Shown piece after piece: positions 9,590 to 18,721 of a DNA stretch of 64,000 nucleotides. The DNA comes from Acinetobacter sp. NIPH 2100. Lineage in GTDB: Bacteria > Pseudomonadota > Gammaproteobacteria > Pseudomonadales > Moraxellaceae. The notes under the pieces were generated by a model. It was not told the origin of the DNA and made no database searches. It saw only the letters and a list, made by a program, of their open reading frames with translations. A program made the position numbers and the translations under genes. Location of the stretch: positions 1,792,262 through 1,856,261 of the forward strand of contig NZ_KB850224.1 of NCBI RefSeq assembly GCF_000369805.1, read 5' to 3'. Position 1 is the stretch's first letter. Each line of letters opens with the position of its first letter.

Positions 9590-9623
9590 TACCATCATAA
9601 TGATATTTAACAGGAAGTTGAAA

Positions 9624-10751
9624 ATGGAAAATACATCAGTTTATAAAGAAATTATCGCGGCTGTGACAGAATGCAAGGGGGCGGATTTTGAGTTACAACC
9701 CCTTAAAATACGTCAACCTCAAAATGATGAGGTCTTAGTTAAAATTGTAGCGACAGGAATGTGCCATACCGATTTGATTGTACGTGATCAATACTATCCT
9801 GTTCCTTTGCCTGCGGTTTTAGGACATGAAGGATCTGGGGTCATTGAGGCAATTGGCCCGAATGTGACTGATTTAAAGGTCGGTGATCACGTCGTACTGA
9901 CGTATGGTTATTGTGGCAAATGTACTCAATGTAATACTGGAAACCCAGCATATTGTTCTGAATTTTTTGCGCGTAATTTTGGTGGTGCAGATTTGCAAGG
10001 GAACAATGCAATTTGTACCCATGATCACGAAGTAGTACATGATCACTTCTTTTCCCAGTCTTCTTTTGCGACACATGCTCTAACGAGAGAAAACAATGCA
10101 GTTCGAGTGTCAAAAGATGCACCTATTGAGTTGTTAGGGCCTCTGGGTTGCGGGATACAAACAGGTGCTGGCGCCGCTATGAATGCCTTGAAGGTAACGC
10201 CAGCAAGTAGTTTTGTCACATGGGGAGCGGGGGCAGTTGGATTAAGTGCATTATTGGCAGCTAAGATATGTGGGGCTTCCACGATTATTGCGGTCGATAT
10301 TGTGGAGTCCCGACTGAAACTGGCTGAAGAATTGGGTGCGACCCACGTCATCAATAGTAAAACTCAAGATCCTGTTGCAGTGATTCAGGAAATTACCCAA
10401 GGAGGTGCAAATTTTGCACTCGAATCCACAGGCCGACCAGAGATATTAAAAACAGGGATTGATGCCTTAGGCATTTTAGGGAAAATAGCGGTAGTTGGAG
10501 CCCCGCCTTTGGGCACTTTAGCCCAATTTGATGTCAATGATCTGTTACTTGGAGGTAAAACAATCTTGGGCGTGGTTGAAGGAAGTGGGGCACCGAAGAA
10601 ATTTATTCCTGAGCTGGGAACATTATTTTTGCAAGGCAAATTTCCTTTTGATAAGTTAGTAAAATTTTATGCTTTTGAAGAAATGAATCAGGCTGCAAGA
10701 GATAGTCATGCTGGTATTACACTTAAGCCAATTATCAAAATTGCAGTATAA
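9624..10751 (+). CDS. areB: aryl-alcohol (benzyl alcohol) dehydrogenase, zinc-dependent
   Basis: This 375-residue medium-chain alcohol dehydrogenase has the catalytic zinc ligand in GMCHTDL and the GHEGSG motif. The four-Cys structural zinc loop is CGKCTQCNTGNPAYC. The Rossmann fold starts at WGAGAVGLSAL. I chose the ATG at 9624 because CAGGAAG sits 6 nt before it; an upstream in-frame start at 9600 lacks a ribosome site. It converts benzyl alcohols to benzaldehydes and is the last gene of the operon. No areA-type esterase gene follows, unlike A. baylyi ADP1. Confidence 0.87.
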   Translation: MENTSVYKEIIAAVTECKGADFELQPLKIRQPQNDEVLVKIVATGMCHTDLIVRDQYYPVPLPAVLGHEGSGVIEAIGPNVTDLKVGDHVVLTYGYCGKCTQCNTGNPAYCSEFFARNFGGADLQGNNAICTHDHEVVHDHFFSQSSFATHALTRENNAVRVSKDAPIELLGPLGCGIQTGAGAAMNALKVTPASSFVTWGAGAVGLSALLAAKICGASTIIAVDIVESRLKLAEELGATHVINSKTQDPVAVIQEITQGGANFALESTGRPEILKTGIDALGILGKIAVVGAPPLGTLAQFDVNDLLLGGKTILGVVEGSGAPKKFIPELGTLFLQGKFPFDKLVKFYAFEEMNQAARDSHAGITLKPIIKIAV

Positions 10752-10799
10752 GCATTGTTGAGAAGTTGATCGCTACTTTAGAGTTGTATCTATGCACTT

Positions 10800-10827
10800 A
10801 TTTGCTCCTTCCTGTTAAGGGGCAAAT
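10800..10827. terminator. hairpin between convergent areB and permease genes
   Basis: ATTTGC-CCTT pairs with AAGG-GCAAAT around a 6-nt loop with one internal mismatch. It lies between two converging genes and is followed by a T-rich stretch on the plus strand after a short gap. It could terminate both transcripts, but the T-run is not immediate. Confidence 0.4.
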
Positions 10828-10856
10828 AGCTGATGCAGTTTATTTTTATGAAGAAC

Positions 10857-12188
10857 TCAGCATGTGTTGGTCAAGGTAATATTCTGTTTTTTCATTAACT
10901 TGTAAATAAATACCAGTATACCAATAGCCAGCCAACAGCTTCCAAATTTTAAGGCTGATGAATCTAGATTGATCCAAAGACACAAAATACTGATGACTGA
11001 AATAAGCGGTAAAAAGAGATTGAAAAACTTGTTTTTAAATCCTGAACGTTGCTTTTCTCTAACATAAAACTTGACGAAAACGGATAGGTTGACCGCGGTA
11101 AATGCCACCAGTGCACCAAAGCTAATCAAGCTAATCACTTGTGCAAGGTTTAAGAAAATAGCACTTAGTGAAATCAATCCAACAAATAATACCGAGAAAA
11201 ATGGCGTACCTAAGGTGGCATGGAGTGTTCCAAAATACTTTTTGGGAAAAATATTATCTTTGCCCATGATATAGAGTAAACGTGATGCACTGGCATGCGA
11301 AGCAAGACCTGAAGCAACCGTATTCATAATTTGGCCACATAAAAAGATGGACTGAAATAAGGCACCACCCACATAAAGAACAATTTCAGGCAATGCTTCT
11401 GACGGATGATGAAAACGGATATTGCTTGGATAATAAAGCTGAATAAACCATGACGCGGTAAAGAAAATCATGCCACCAAAAAGTGTGGTGAGAAGAACCG
11501 CATAAGGAATGGTTTTGGTAGGATTTTGGGTTTCGTTTGAAAGTGTTGTGACTGCATCAAAACCTAAGAAGGAAAAGCAAAGTACCGAGGCTCCTGCAAC
11601 CAAAGGTAGCAATTCCTGTTGACCATGCCATAAAGGATTTAAGGTGAGTACATATTCATAACCTTGTGTACTTCCAATGCCTTGAATCACTAAATACACG
11701 AAAATAATCATCAGAATAATCGGGGCAAATACAAAAATTAGGCTAATGTTGGCGAGCAAACGAATACGGAAGCAATTCACCAAAGTCACTAGACCTGCAG
11801 AGACAATGACCCAAAACCAGTAGGGAACACTTGGGATCAGTGCTGTTAAATAAATGGCTGCAAGTAGAACGTTAATTAAAGGCAATAATAAATAATCAAG
11901 TAAGGTACACCAACCGACGAATAGACCACTTTTAGGGCCAATACTTTCCGTGGTGTAACTATAGGCAGAACCCGATTTTTCTGAGTGCTTACTAAAGCGA
12001 GCATAACTAAAAGCAGTTAATAGCATCGTGGTGAGTGCCAATAAGTAAGCCAGCGGGACATGACCATTGGTAATTCCTGAAACAATGCCAAAGGTATCAA
12101 ATACGGTCATTGGGGTCATGTAGGCAATACCGATCACAGTGACTTGCCATAAAGAAAGCTTTTTGAGAGAGACAGATTCTTGTTCCAT
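10857..12188 (-). CDS. APC-family amino acid/amine permease
   Basis: This 443-residue integral membrane protein has about 12 hydrophobic helices. The N-terminal TVIGIAYMTPMTVFDTFGIV region and the LCFSFLGFDAVTTLSNETQNP segment are typical of the APC superfamily. It is the last gene of a minus-strand set that starts with a PatD-like aldehyde dehydrogenase, so an amine or amino acid that is degraded through an aldehyde is the likely cargo. A 148-nt gap separates it from the upstream Cache gene and it may also have its own promoter. Specificity cannot be read from sequence. Confidence 0.8.
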   Translation of the reverse strand: MEQESVSLKKLSLWQVTVIGIAYMTPMTVFDTFGIVSGITNGHVPLAYLLALTTMLLTAFSYARFSKHSEKSGSAYSYTTESIGPKSGLFVGWCTLLDYLLLPLINVLLAAIYLTALIPSVPYWFWVIVSAGLVTLVNCFRIRLLANISLIFVFAPIILMIIFVYLVIQGIGSTQGYEYVLTLNPLWHGQQELLPLVAGASVLCFSFLGFDAVTTLSNETQNPTKTIPYAVLLTTLFGGMIFFTASWFIQLYYPSNIRFHHPSEALPEIVLYVGGALFQSIFLCGQIMNTVASGLASHASASRLLYIMGKDNIFPKKYFGTLHATLGTPFFSVLFVGLISLSAIFLNLAQVISLISFGALVAFTAVNLSVFVKFYVREKQRSGFKNKFFNLFLPLISVISILCLWINLDSSALKFGSCWLAIGILVFIYKLMKKQNITLTNTC

Positions 12189-12336
12189 ATTCCTTCAACC
12201 TGATTTATTGCGCTTTTCTATCCAGAAAAACTTGTAATTTTTAGGCAAAAAACTCCCTTGGCTTATATTGACAAGCCAAAAAGAAGAAACTTATGAGAAA
12301 GAGAAGGTTAAGCGTTTAATTCAGAGCGAGAGAACG

Positions 12337-13044
12337 CTAAATCACCACCAACCTTAAAGACTGATTGGGGAGAGCACTTGCGTGTTTGCTCGTTAAGTTC
12401 TTCAACAAAGTGCCAGTTCTGATACTGATGTCATTTGAGGTAATAACACGAGCTGTGTTGTTGGTAATGACTGCTTTTTGTTGGATGTTTTTAAGTTTTG
12501 GAAGCAGAACTTTCTCTAATGCCGAGACCAGAACATCAATCGCAATCACACCGATAAACTGCTCACCAATCATCACGGGATGAGCCATGGTAATGGTATA
12601 AGCACCATTACAGATGTAATCGACATAGGGACCATAAAAACCAGGTTGTTTATTTTCGGCAGGTTGCTGGAACCATTCAAAAGTCCGGAAATCTAAAAAA
12701 CGTTGCGCGTTTTGATAGTTCTCTAGTTGTGCCTGTTGTAATTGATTTTCCTTTTTATACCACCATTCCAGTGTCCAGTATTCTTGCTCTGTACTGGTTG
12801 CAGGACTATAACTGGCAAATCCCATGCCTTGACTATACTGGCTTTGATGAAGCGCAGTTTTTATTTCCTGTTGCAGTGCTTTACGCTCTGTCGTGGAAAG
12901 TTTGATGTCTTTGGTTTTTGCAGTTTTATGCTTAGATAAAATCTGACTGGTTTTATCTGCGAGGATCTCTGCAAGAGAAGTCGTTTCATCTGTTATGTGC
13001 TGAAGTAGCTGTTGAAGCTCTTCTATATATGCAAGTTGGGTCAT
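12337..13044 (-). CDS. stand-alone Cache/PDC-like sensor protein
   Basis: This 235-residue soluble protein has no signal peptide or membrane helix. An N-terminal helical segment is followed by a Cache-like alpha/beta domain: LEWWYKKEN, RTFEWFQQP, YGPYVDY, a TITMAHPVM strand and GVIAIDVLVSALEKVLL. Such domains normally sense small molecules outside the cell, attached to a transducer; here no output domain is present. The ATG at 13044 follows TAGGAGTTATAGGA. It lies between the FadR-type regulator and the permease in the same minus-strand operon, so it may bind the operon's substrate in the cytoplasm. Function unknown. Confidence 0.65.
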   Translation of the reverse strand: MTQLAYIEELQQLLQHITDETTSLAEILADKTSQILSKHKTAKTKDIKLSTTERKALQQEIKTALHQSQYSQGMGFASYSPATSTEQEYWTLEWWYKKENQLQQAQLENYQNAQRFLDFRTFEWFQQPAENKQPGFYGPYVDYICNGAYTITMAHPVMIGEQFIGVIAIDVLVSALEKVLLPKLKNIQQKAVITNNTARVITSNDISIRTGTLLKNLTSKHASALPNQSLRLVVI

Positions 13045-13108
13045 TCCTATAACTCCTAAAATTCCATATGCTTGCAATCAATGCGTTGATTATCCCTTGG
13101 TTATTTTT

Positions 13109-13828
13109 TTAATTGATCGATAATTTATATTGCAGCATTTGATCGGTTTGCATGGAAATGATTTTTCTCGTTTGTAACACGGCTTCATCTCCATTTCCCT
13201 GAGTCAATGATGACAAAATTTTATTGTATTGATCTACCACAGCCTGATGAAATCCATCATTTTGGTATAAAACAGCAATAAGTGGGGCCCATTCTGCCTG
13301 TAAAGCGAGTTCTTGATTTGCCAGTCGTGCTGACTGTGCAAAAGAAGTCAAGCTCAGTAAACAACGTAAATCTAACTGAGCACGGATATCTGCCTCACGA
13401 GCTTGATTAAATTGTTCAATCAATGTGCTAATTTTCTCAAGTTCAGCATCGCTTGTTCTTTGACAAGCCAGATATGCACTATGACTTAAAATCGCACTAT
13501 GGAACTCGCCTAAATCTGCCAGATACTCTGTTGATGCCTGACGCAAAGGATGCAGACTTAAACGTAAATCAGCAGGTAATTCACAAACAAAACTGCCACC
13601 ATTCCGACCACGTCGAGTATCAATTAAACCTTTGACACGTAAAGTTGTTAAAGCTTCACGTACCGTGATAGGTGAAACACCCATTAAACGCGCTAAGTCA
13701 GCTTCATTCGGAAGCTGTTCCTGACTTTTGAGCAGTCCTGAGATAATCGCATTCTCCAAACGTTCAACCACCTGTTCAGAGCGGGTTGACTGTGTGATCG
13801 GTGCAAAGATTATCGTATATGCTGACAT
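13109..13828 (-). CDS. GntR/FadR-subfamily transcriptional regulator
   Basis: This 239-residue protein has an N-terminal winged helix-turn-helix (LPNEADLARLMGVSPITVRE, then ALTTLRVKGLIDTRRGRNGG). An all-helical FCD-like ligand domain follows (EFHSAILSHSAYLACQ and later His-containing helices). The AVVDQYNKILSSLTQGN ending is typical of FadR-type regulators of organic-acid catabolism. It lies inside the operon it probably controls. An ACATATA-N4-TATATGT dyad upstream of the first gene is a candidate operator. Confidence 0.8.
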   Translation of the reverse strand: MSAYTIIFAPITQSTRSEQVVERLENAIISGLLKSQEQLPNEADLARLMGVSPITVREALTTLRVKGLIDTRRGRNGGSFVCELPADLRLSLHPLRQASTEYLADLGEFHSAILSHSAYLACQRTSDAELEKISTLIEQFNQAREADIRAQLDLRCLLSLTSFAQSARLANQELALQAEWAPLIAVLYQNDGFHQAVVDQYNKILSSLTQGNGDEAVLQTRKIISMQTDQMLQYKLSIN

Positions 13829-13884
13829 AGCTAGTTCTCTAAAAGCGAAGTTTAATCACTTCGCTTAATGATACGGATCATGGC

Positions 13885-14655
13885 TTAAAACACGCCAAAA
13901 TTGTGTATTGCCTTTTCATCTTCTGGAACAGCAGGTATAGCATCCCAGAGTTCAGCAATTTTGCCATTTTCGAGACGCCATAATTCAAAATAGGCGTGTC
14001 GGTTTCCTGCGATTGTGCCTTCAGAATGGGTCAGTACAAACTGACCATCGGCAATGCTTCGATGAGTTTTGGAGTATACCAAACCTTGTCCTTCATTACG
14101 GATTTTGTTCAGGAAATCAATAACGGAATTTACACCGTCACCAATATCTGGACTATGTTGCAGGAAATGATCGCCATCAGTATAGGTTCTGAAGGCCTCA
14201 TATTCTCCGTCAATCAAGGCCTTTTGAAAAAAAGCACGAATGACATTGCGGTTTGCTTCACAATCAGCACTGTCATCAATCTCAGTCGGACCATCTAGTT
14301 GGGTACGACCGCTGATATTCGGCTGTGCTTCAGTCACCAAGCCATCCCAATGCTCAACGATCTTGTCATCTTTAACACGATAAATATCAAATCCAACCAA
14401 TGGCGTTTCATCTAGTCCGTGAAAACGACCGTGGATTGCCACCAGATCGCCATCACCGAGTACACGAATTGCTTCATGCTGGATCTGCGGGCAATCTTGG
14501 ATCAGTTGACGCAGACCTGCCAGACCATCGGCAACTAAAGGCGAATGTTCAATAAAATCTTTTGAAAAATAAAGATCTAGAGCTCGGGGATCATGTAAAT
14601 TAAACAAGACATGATGAGCCTTGCTAACAAAGCGTTTGGCTTCCTGAGTATCCAT
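13885..14655 (-). CDS. tandem NTF2/SnoaL-like protein
   Basis: This 256-residue protein consists of two NTF2-like halves. Both keep the pattern of a phenylalanine-rich strand followed by HSPxxxDG (EHSPLVADGLAG and QHSPDIGDGVNS) and a late ELWRLENGKIAELWD or FDIYRVKDDKIVEHWD strand. Members of the polyketide-cyclase/SnoaL group bind small hydrophobic molecules and some are isomerases or dehydratases. It lies 29 nt after the aldehyde dehydrogenase on the same transcript, so it may act on the same aldehyde or its conjugate. No catalytic assignment is possible. Confidence 0.7.
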   Translation of the reverse strand: MDTQEAKRFVSKAHHVLFNLHDPRALDLYFSKDFIEHSPLVADGLAGLRQLIQDCPQIQHEAIRVLGDGDLVAIHGRFHGLDETPLVGFDIYRVKDDKIVEHWDGLVTEAQPNISGRTQLDGPTEIDDSADCEANRNVIRAFFQKALIDGEYEAFRTYTDGDHFLQHSPDIGDGVNSVIDFLNKIRNEGQGLVYSKTHRSIADGQFVLTHSEGTIAGNRHAYFELWRLENGKIAELWDAIPAVPEDEKAIHNFGVF

Positions 14656-14683
14656 TCTATGCTCCTATTTGCTTCTGTTTTTA

Positions 14684-16114
14684 TTATTCATTTGAACTCA
14701 TGACATGCTTGATGCGCGTGTATTCTTCAAATCCATAACCTGATAAATCTTTTCCATATCCTGATTTTTTGAAACCGCCGTGTGGCATTTCTGCCGCTAA
14801 AGGGATATGTGTATTGACCCAGACTGTACCAAAATCCAGTTCACGAGATAAACGAGTCGCACGTGCGTGGTTCGTTGTCCAGACACTTGAAGCTAGGCCA
14901 TATTCAATATCATTGGCTTTTTCCACAGCATCGTCTTCATCTTTAAATTTTTGAACCGTGATCACTGGGCCAAAAATTTCGTTTTGAATGGCGTCATCCT
15001 GTTGCTGTAAACCACTAATTACAGTTGCTTCAAAATAAAAACCTGGACGATTGGCATGTTTGCCGCCAGTTTCGACTTTGGCATGTGCAGGTAATTTTTC
15101 AATGAATGTCTGTACATTTTTAAGTTGATTGGCATTATTTAATGGACCATAAAGTGCATCTTGGTCATCAGGCTCACCAAAGCGTGTATTTTTTGCAGCA
15201 GTGATCAGTTTTGCTAAAAATGCATCATGAATAGATTCTTCTACGATGACACGTGTAGCTGCGGTACAGTCTTGTCCTGCATTGAAGAAACCAGTCAATG
15301 CGATCATTTCAACCGCTTTATCGATATCTGCATCTGCAAAGACCAAGACTGGTGCTTTTCCACCTAATTCGAGGTGTGCTTTGGCTAAGTTGGCCGCAGC
15401 TGATGCAGCAACCTGTAAACCTGCACGAACTGAACCTGTAATAGACACCAGAGCAGGTGTCTTGTGTGATACCACTTTAGAGCCAGCATCAGCACGACCT
15501 AAAACCACATTGAAAGCGCCTTTAGGGAAAAATGGTGCTGCAATTTCTGCCAGAAGCAGGGTACTTTCAGGTGTTGTATCACTTGGTTTTAAAACGACAG
15601 TATTCCCAGCCGCCAAAGCAGGCGCGATTTTCCAGACAGCCATCATCAAAGGATAATTCCATGGGGTAACCTGACCGACAACGCCAACAGGTTCACGTCG
15701 AATACTTGAGGTTAAGCCATCTAGATATTCACCTGTAGCAGAACCATTGAGTAAACGTGCAGCACCAGCAAAGAAACGAATTTGATTTGCAGAAACAGCA
15801 ACTTCTTCAGAAGCAATCAGATGCTTAAGTTGTCCAGTATTACGGCTTTGCGCCTCAACTAAACGATCAGCATTTGCTTCAACGGCATCTGCTAAATCAA
15901 GTAAGGCTTTTTGGCGAACTGCCGGTGTGCTGCGTCCCCAAATCTTAAACGCTTGTTTTGCTGCTGCATACGCTGCATCTACTTCGGCTTCAGTTGCATT
16001 GGGTGATTCTGCGTAGATTTGTCCTGTCACAGGACTGACAAGATCAAAGTATTCGTTTCCTTTTGCCACTACATATTCGCCGTCAATAAAGTGTTTCAGT
16101 TGAATTTTAGACAT
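14684..16114 (-). CDS. aldehyde dehydrogenase, gamma-aminobutyraldehyde dehydrogenase (PatD/YdcW)-like
   Basis: This 476-residue NAD-dependent enzyme closely follows E. coli PatD in several blocks: RFFAGAARLLNGSATGEYL, VTPWNYPLMMAVWKIAPALA, HLELGGKAPVLVFADADI, FNAGQDCTAATR (catalytic Cys) and a WVNTHIPLAAEMPHGG ending. PatD oxidises 4-aminobutyraldehyde in putrescine catabolism. The ATG at 16114 is preceded by AAGGAATGG; in-frame upstream codons lack a ribosome site. It is first in a minus-strand operon with an NTF2-like protein, a FadR-type regulator, a Cache protein and a permease, so the substrate is probably an amine-derived aldehyde. No amine oxidase or aminotransferase is in view. Confidence 0.85.
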   Translation of the reverse strand: MSKIQLKHFIDGEYVVAKGNEYFDLVSPVTGQIYAESPNATEAEVDAAYAAAKQAFKIWGRSTPAVRQKALLDLADAVEANADRLVEAQSRNTGQLKHLIASEEVAVSANQIRFFAGAARLLNGSATGEYLDGLTSSIRREPVGVVGQVTPWNYPLMMAVWKIAPALAAGNTVVLKPSDTTPESTLLLAEIAAPFFPKGAFNVVLGRADAGSKVVSHKTPALVSITGSVRAGLQVAASAAANLAKAHLELGGKAPVLVFADADIDKAVEMIALTGFFNAGQDCTAATRVIVEESIHDAFLAKLITAAKNTRFGEPDDQDALYGPLNNANQLKNVQTFIEKLPAHAKVETGGKHANRPGFYFEATVISGLQQQDDAIQNEIFGPVITVQKFKDEDDAVEKANDIEYGLASSVWTTNHARATRLSRELDFGTVWVNTHIPLAAEMPHGGFKKSGYGKDLSGYGFEEYTRIKHVMSSNE

Positions 16115-16147
16115 TGTCCATTCCTTGTCTTTAGGTTTTAAAATATA

Positions 16148-16165
16148 ACATATAAAACTATATGT
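16148..16165. promoter_or_regulatory. candidate operator of the amine/aldehyde operon
   Basis: ACATATAAAACTATATGT is a perfect 7-4-7 palindrome 34 nt upstream of the aldehyde dehydrogenase start. It lies in a 322-nt gene-free stretch (16115-16436) that otherwise shows only AT-rich sequence. A FadR-type repressor encoded in the same operon would be the natural ligand. AT-richness makes chance palindromes more likely. Confidence 0.5.
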
Positions 16166-16436
16166 ATTATGTTTTAAATTTCTTGTCAAATTATTTCGAA
16201 CCATCTTTACTGGGGAAATTGGCTTTTAAAAATGCTGAGTGTGTATAAGGATTTGATATCTATTTAGATATTACTTTATCGATTTTTCTTGTCTAAATTT
16301 TAAAAATGTCCCGTTATGTTTAAAAAATTACTATCAAATGCCTAAATTGTTTATGAATGCTTTTTAGGTCGCATTTCGTATATTGCAACAGCAAAAATGA
16401 AGAGGGCAAGGTGATAAAAATTTTAACGCTTAATTT

Positions 16437-17243
16437 TTAAATCACATTGCGAAGTTCGTTGGCTGTGTTGCGTAGCAGCGGTAAAATTTGCTCAATCAAA
16501 TAATCTTGCTGTACACGATTGGTTTGAGACATGCAATTGAGCGCAGCAATTGCTTTTCCCTGAGCATTTAGCACAGGCACTGCAATCGCAATCACACCCA
16601 GTTCATGTTCTTCCTTGGAGAGACAATAATCTGATCGTGAAATCGTTTTTAATACGTCTAAAAACATTGGTTCATCCAGTATAGTGAAAGGAGTTAACCG
16701 TTTTAGTCCATAGCTTTTGATCCACTCATGTTGTGCTTGTTCGGAGAGTGCTGCCAGTAAAACCTTTCCTGTCGACGTTGCATGTGCAGGCAAGCGATTG
16801 CCTAAATGCATGCCATAGGGGCTGACCCGCAAATTATCCTGTTGAGGAAGATAACTTCGAGCGATGGGCACAACTTCATTATCATCTAAGACCACTAAAG
16901 AGAATGTTAAAGTGGTCTGGGCACACAGCAGATTCAGGAAAGACTGAGCGATTTTAGGCAAATGAGCAGAACTGAGATAAGAGCTTGAAAGCCTTAACAC
17001 CCGGTGGGTCAGCCAAAAATAGTGCTCGTCTGTTTCCAAATAGCCTAAGTATTTTAAGGTTTTTAAATGCCTTCTTGCTGCGGTTCGACTAATCCCTGTG
17101 CGCTCTGCCACTTGTGTGACATTCAGACGCTGACGATCAATTCCAAAAGCTTCAAGTAAAGCCAGACCTTTTGCTAAACCTGCAATATAGTCTTCCTGAC
17201 GAATACGTTCATGTGAACTTGGGTGCTCTAAAAAAGTATCCAT
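16437..17243 (-). CDS. pobR: IclR-family activator of pobA
   Basis: This 268-residue IclR-type regulator has an N-terminal winged helix (LNVTQVAERTGISRTAARRHL, then LKYLGYLETD) and a C-terminal effector domain with GNRLPAHATSTGKVLLAAL. It is divergent from pobA with 144 bp between the genes, exactly the arrangement known in A. baylyi, where PobR activates pobA in response to 4-hydroxybenzoate. Length is close to the characterised protein. The related PcaU regulates protocatechuate genes, but the pobA neighbour decides the call. Confidence 0.92.
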   Translation of the reverse strand: MDTFLEHPSSHERIRQEDYIAGLAKGLALLEAFGIDRQRLNVTQVAERTGISRTAARRHLKTLKYLGYLETDEHYFWLTHRVLRLSSSYLSSAHLPKIAQSFLNLLCAQTTLTFSLVVLDDNEVVPIARSYLPQQDNLRVSPYGMHLGNRLPAHATSTGKVLLAALSEQAQHEWIKSYGLKRLTPFTILDEPMFLDVLKTISRSDYCLSKEEHELGVIAIAVPVLNAQGKAIAALNCMSQTNRVQQDYLIEQILPLLRNTANELRNVI

Positions 17244-17273
17244 AGGGCCATCTTTTCTGACAGTTATTTTGAT

Positions 17274-17294
17274 TTTGTCCGCTATTCGGACAAA
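17274..17294. promoter_or_regulatory. candidate PobR operator in the pobR-pobA intergenic region
   Basis: TTTGTCCGCTATTCGGACAAA is a perfect 8-5-8 palindrome about 95 bp before pobA and 30 bp before pobR. Acinetobacter PobR and PcaU operators consist of a palindromic pair plus a third nearby half-site. AAACGGATAT at about 17304-17313 could be that third element but matches only partly. Confidence 0.65.
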
Positions 17295-17360
17295 TTGAAT
17301 GATAAACGGATATTTTCAATTTGGATACATCGTATACAGAATATAAAAGCAGTAGTTTAA

Positions 17361-18608
<1,248 letters not shown>

Positions 18609-18663
18609 GTCTTGTATCGTTTTGGATAAGTTTTAACTCATAAGGTAGCTTCATACAGAAACG

Positions 18664-18699
18664 AAAAAGACCTGCACAATGATTTGGGCAGGTCTTTTA
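18664..18699. terminator. bidirectional terminator between pobA and the UbiB-like gene
   Basis: AAAAGACCTGC pairs with GCAGGTCTTTT around a 12-nt loop, with A- and T-runs on both sides. It sits between two converging stop codons and can end both transcripts. Confidence 0.85.
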
Positions 18700-18721
18700 A
18701 AAGATTCAAAATATCGCTGTT

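Noticed and set aside
12270..12300. TTGGCTT/AAGCCAA hairpin between the Cache and permease genes
   Set aside because: Short stem with no T-run in the direction of transcription; not convincing as a terminator.
15246..15656. 136-codon open frame on the plus strand opposite the PatD-like gene
   Set aside because: It lies wholly antisense to a well-conserved dehydrogenase, is low-complexity (Ala/Ser/Lys-rich) and has no ribosome site.
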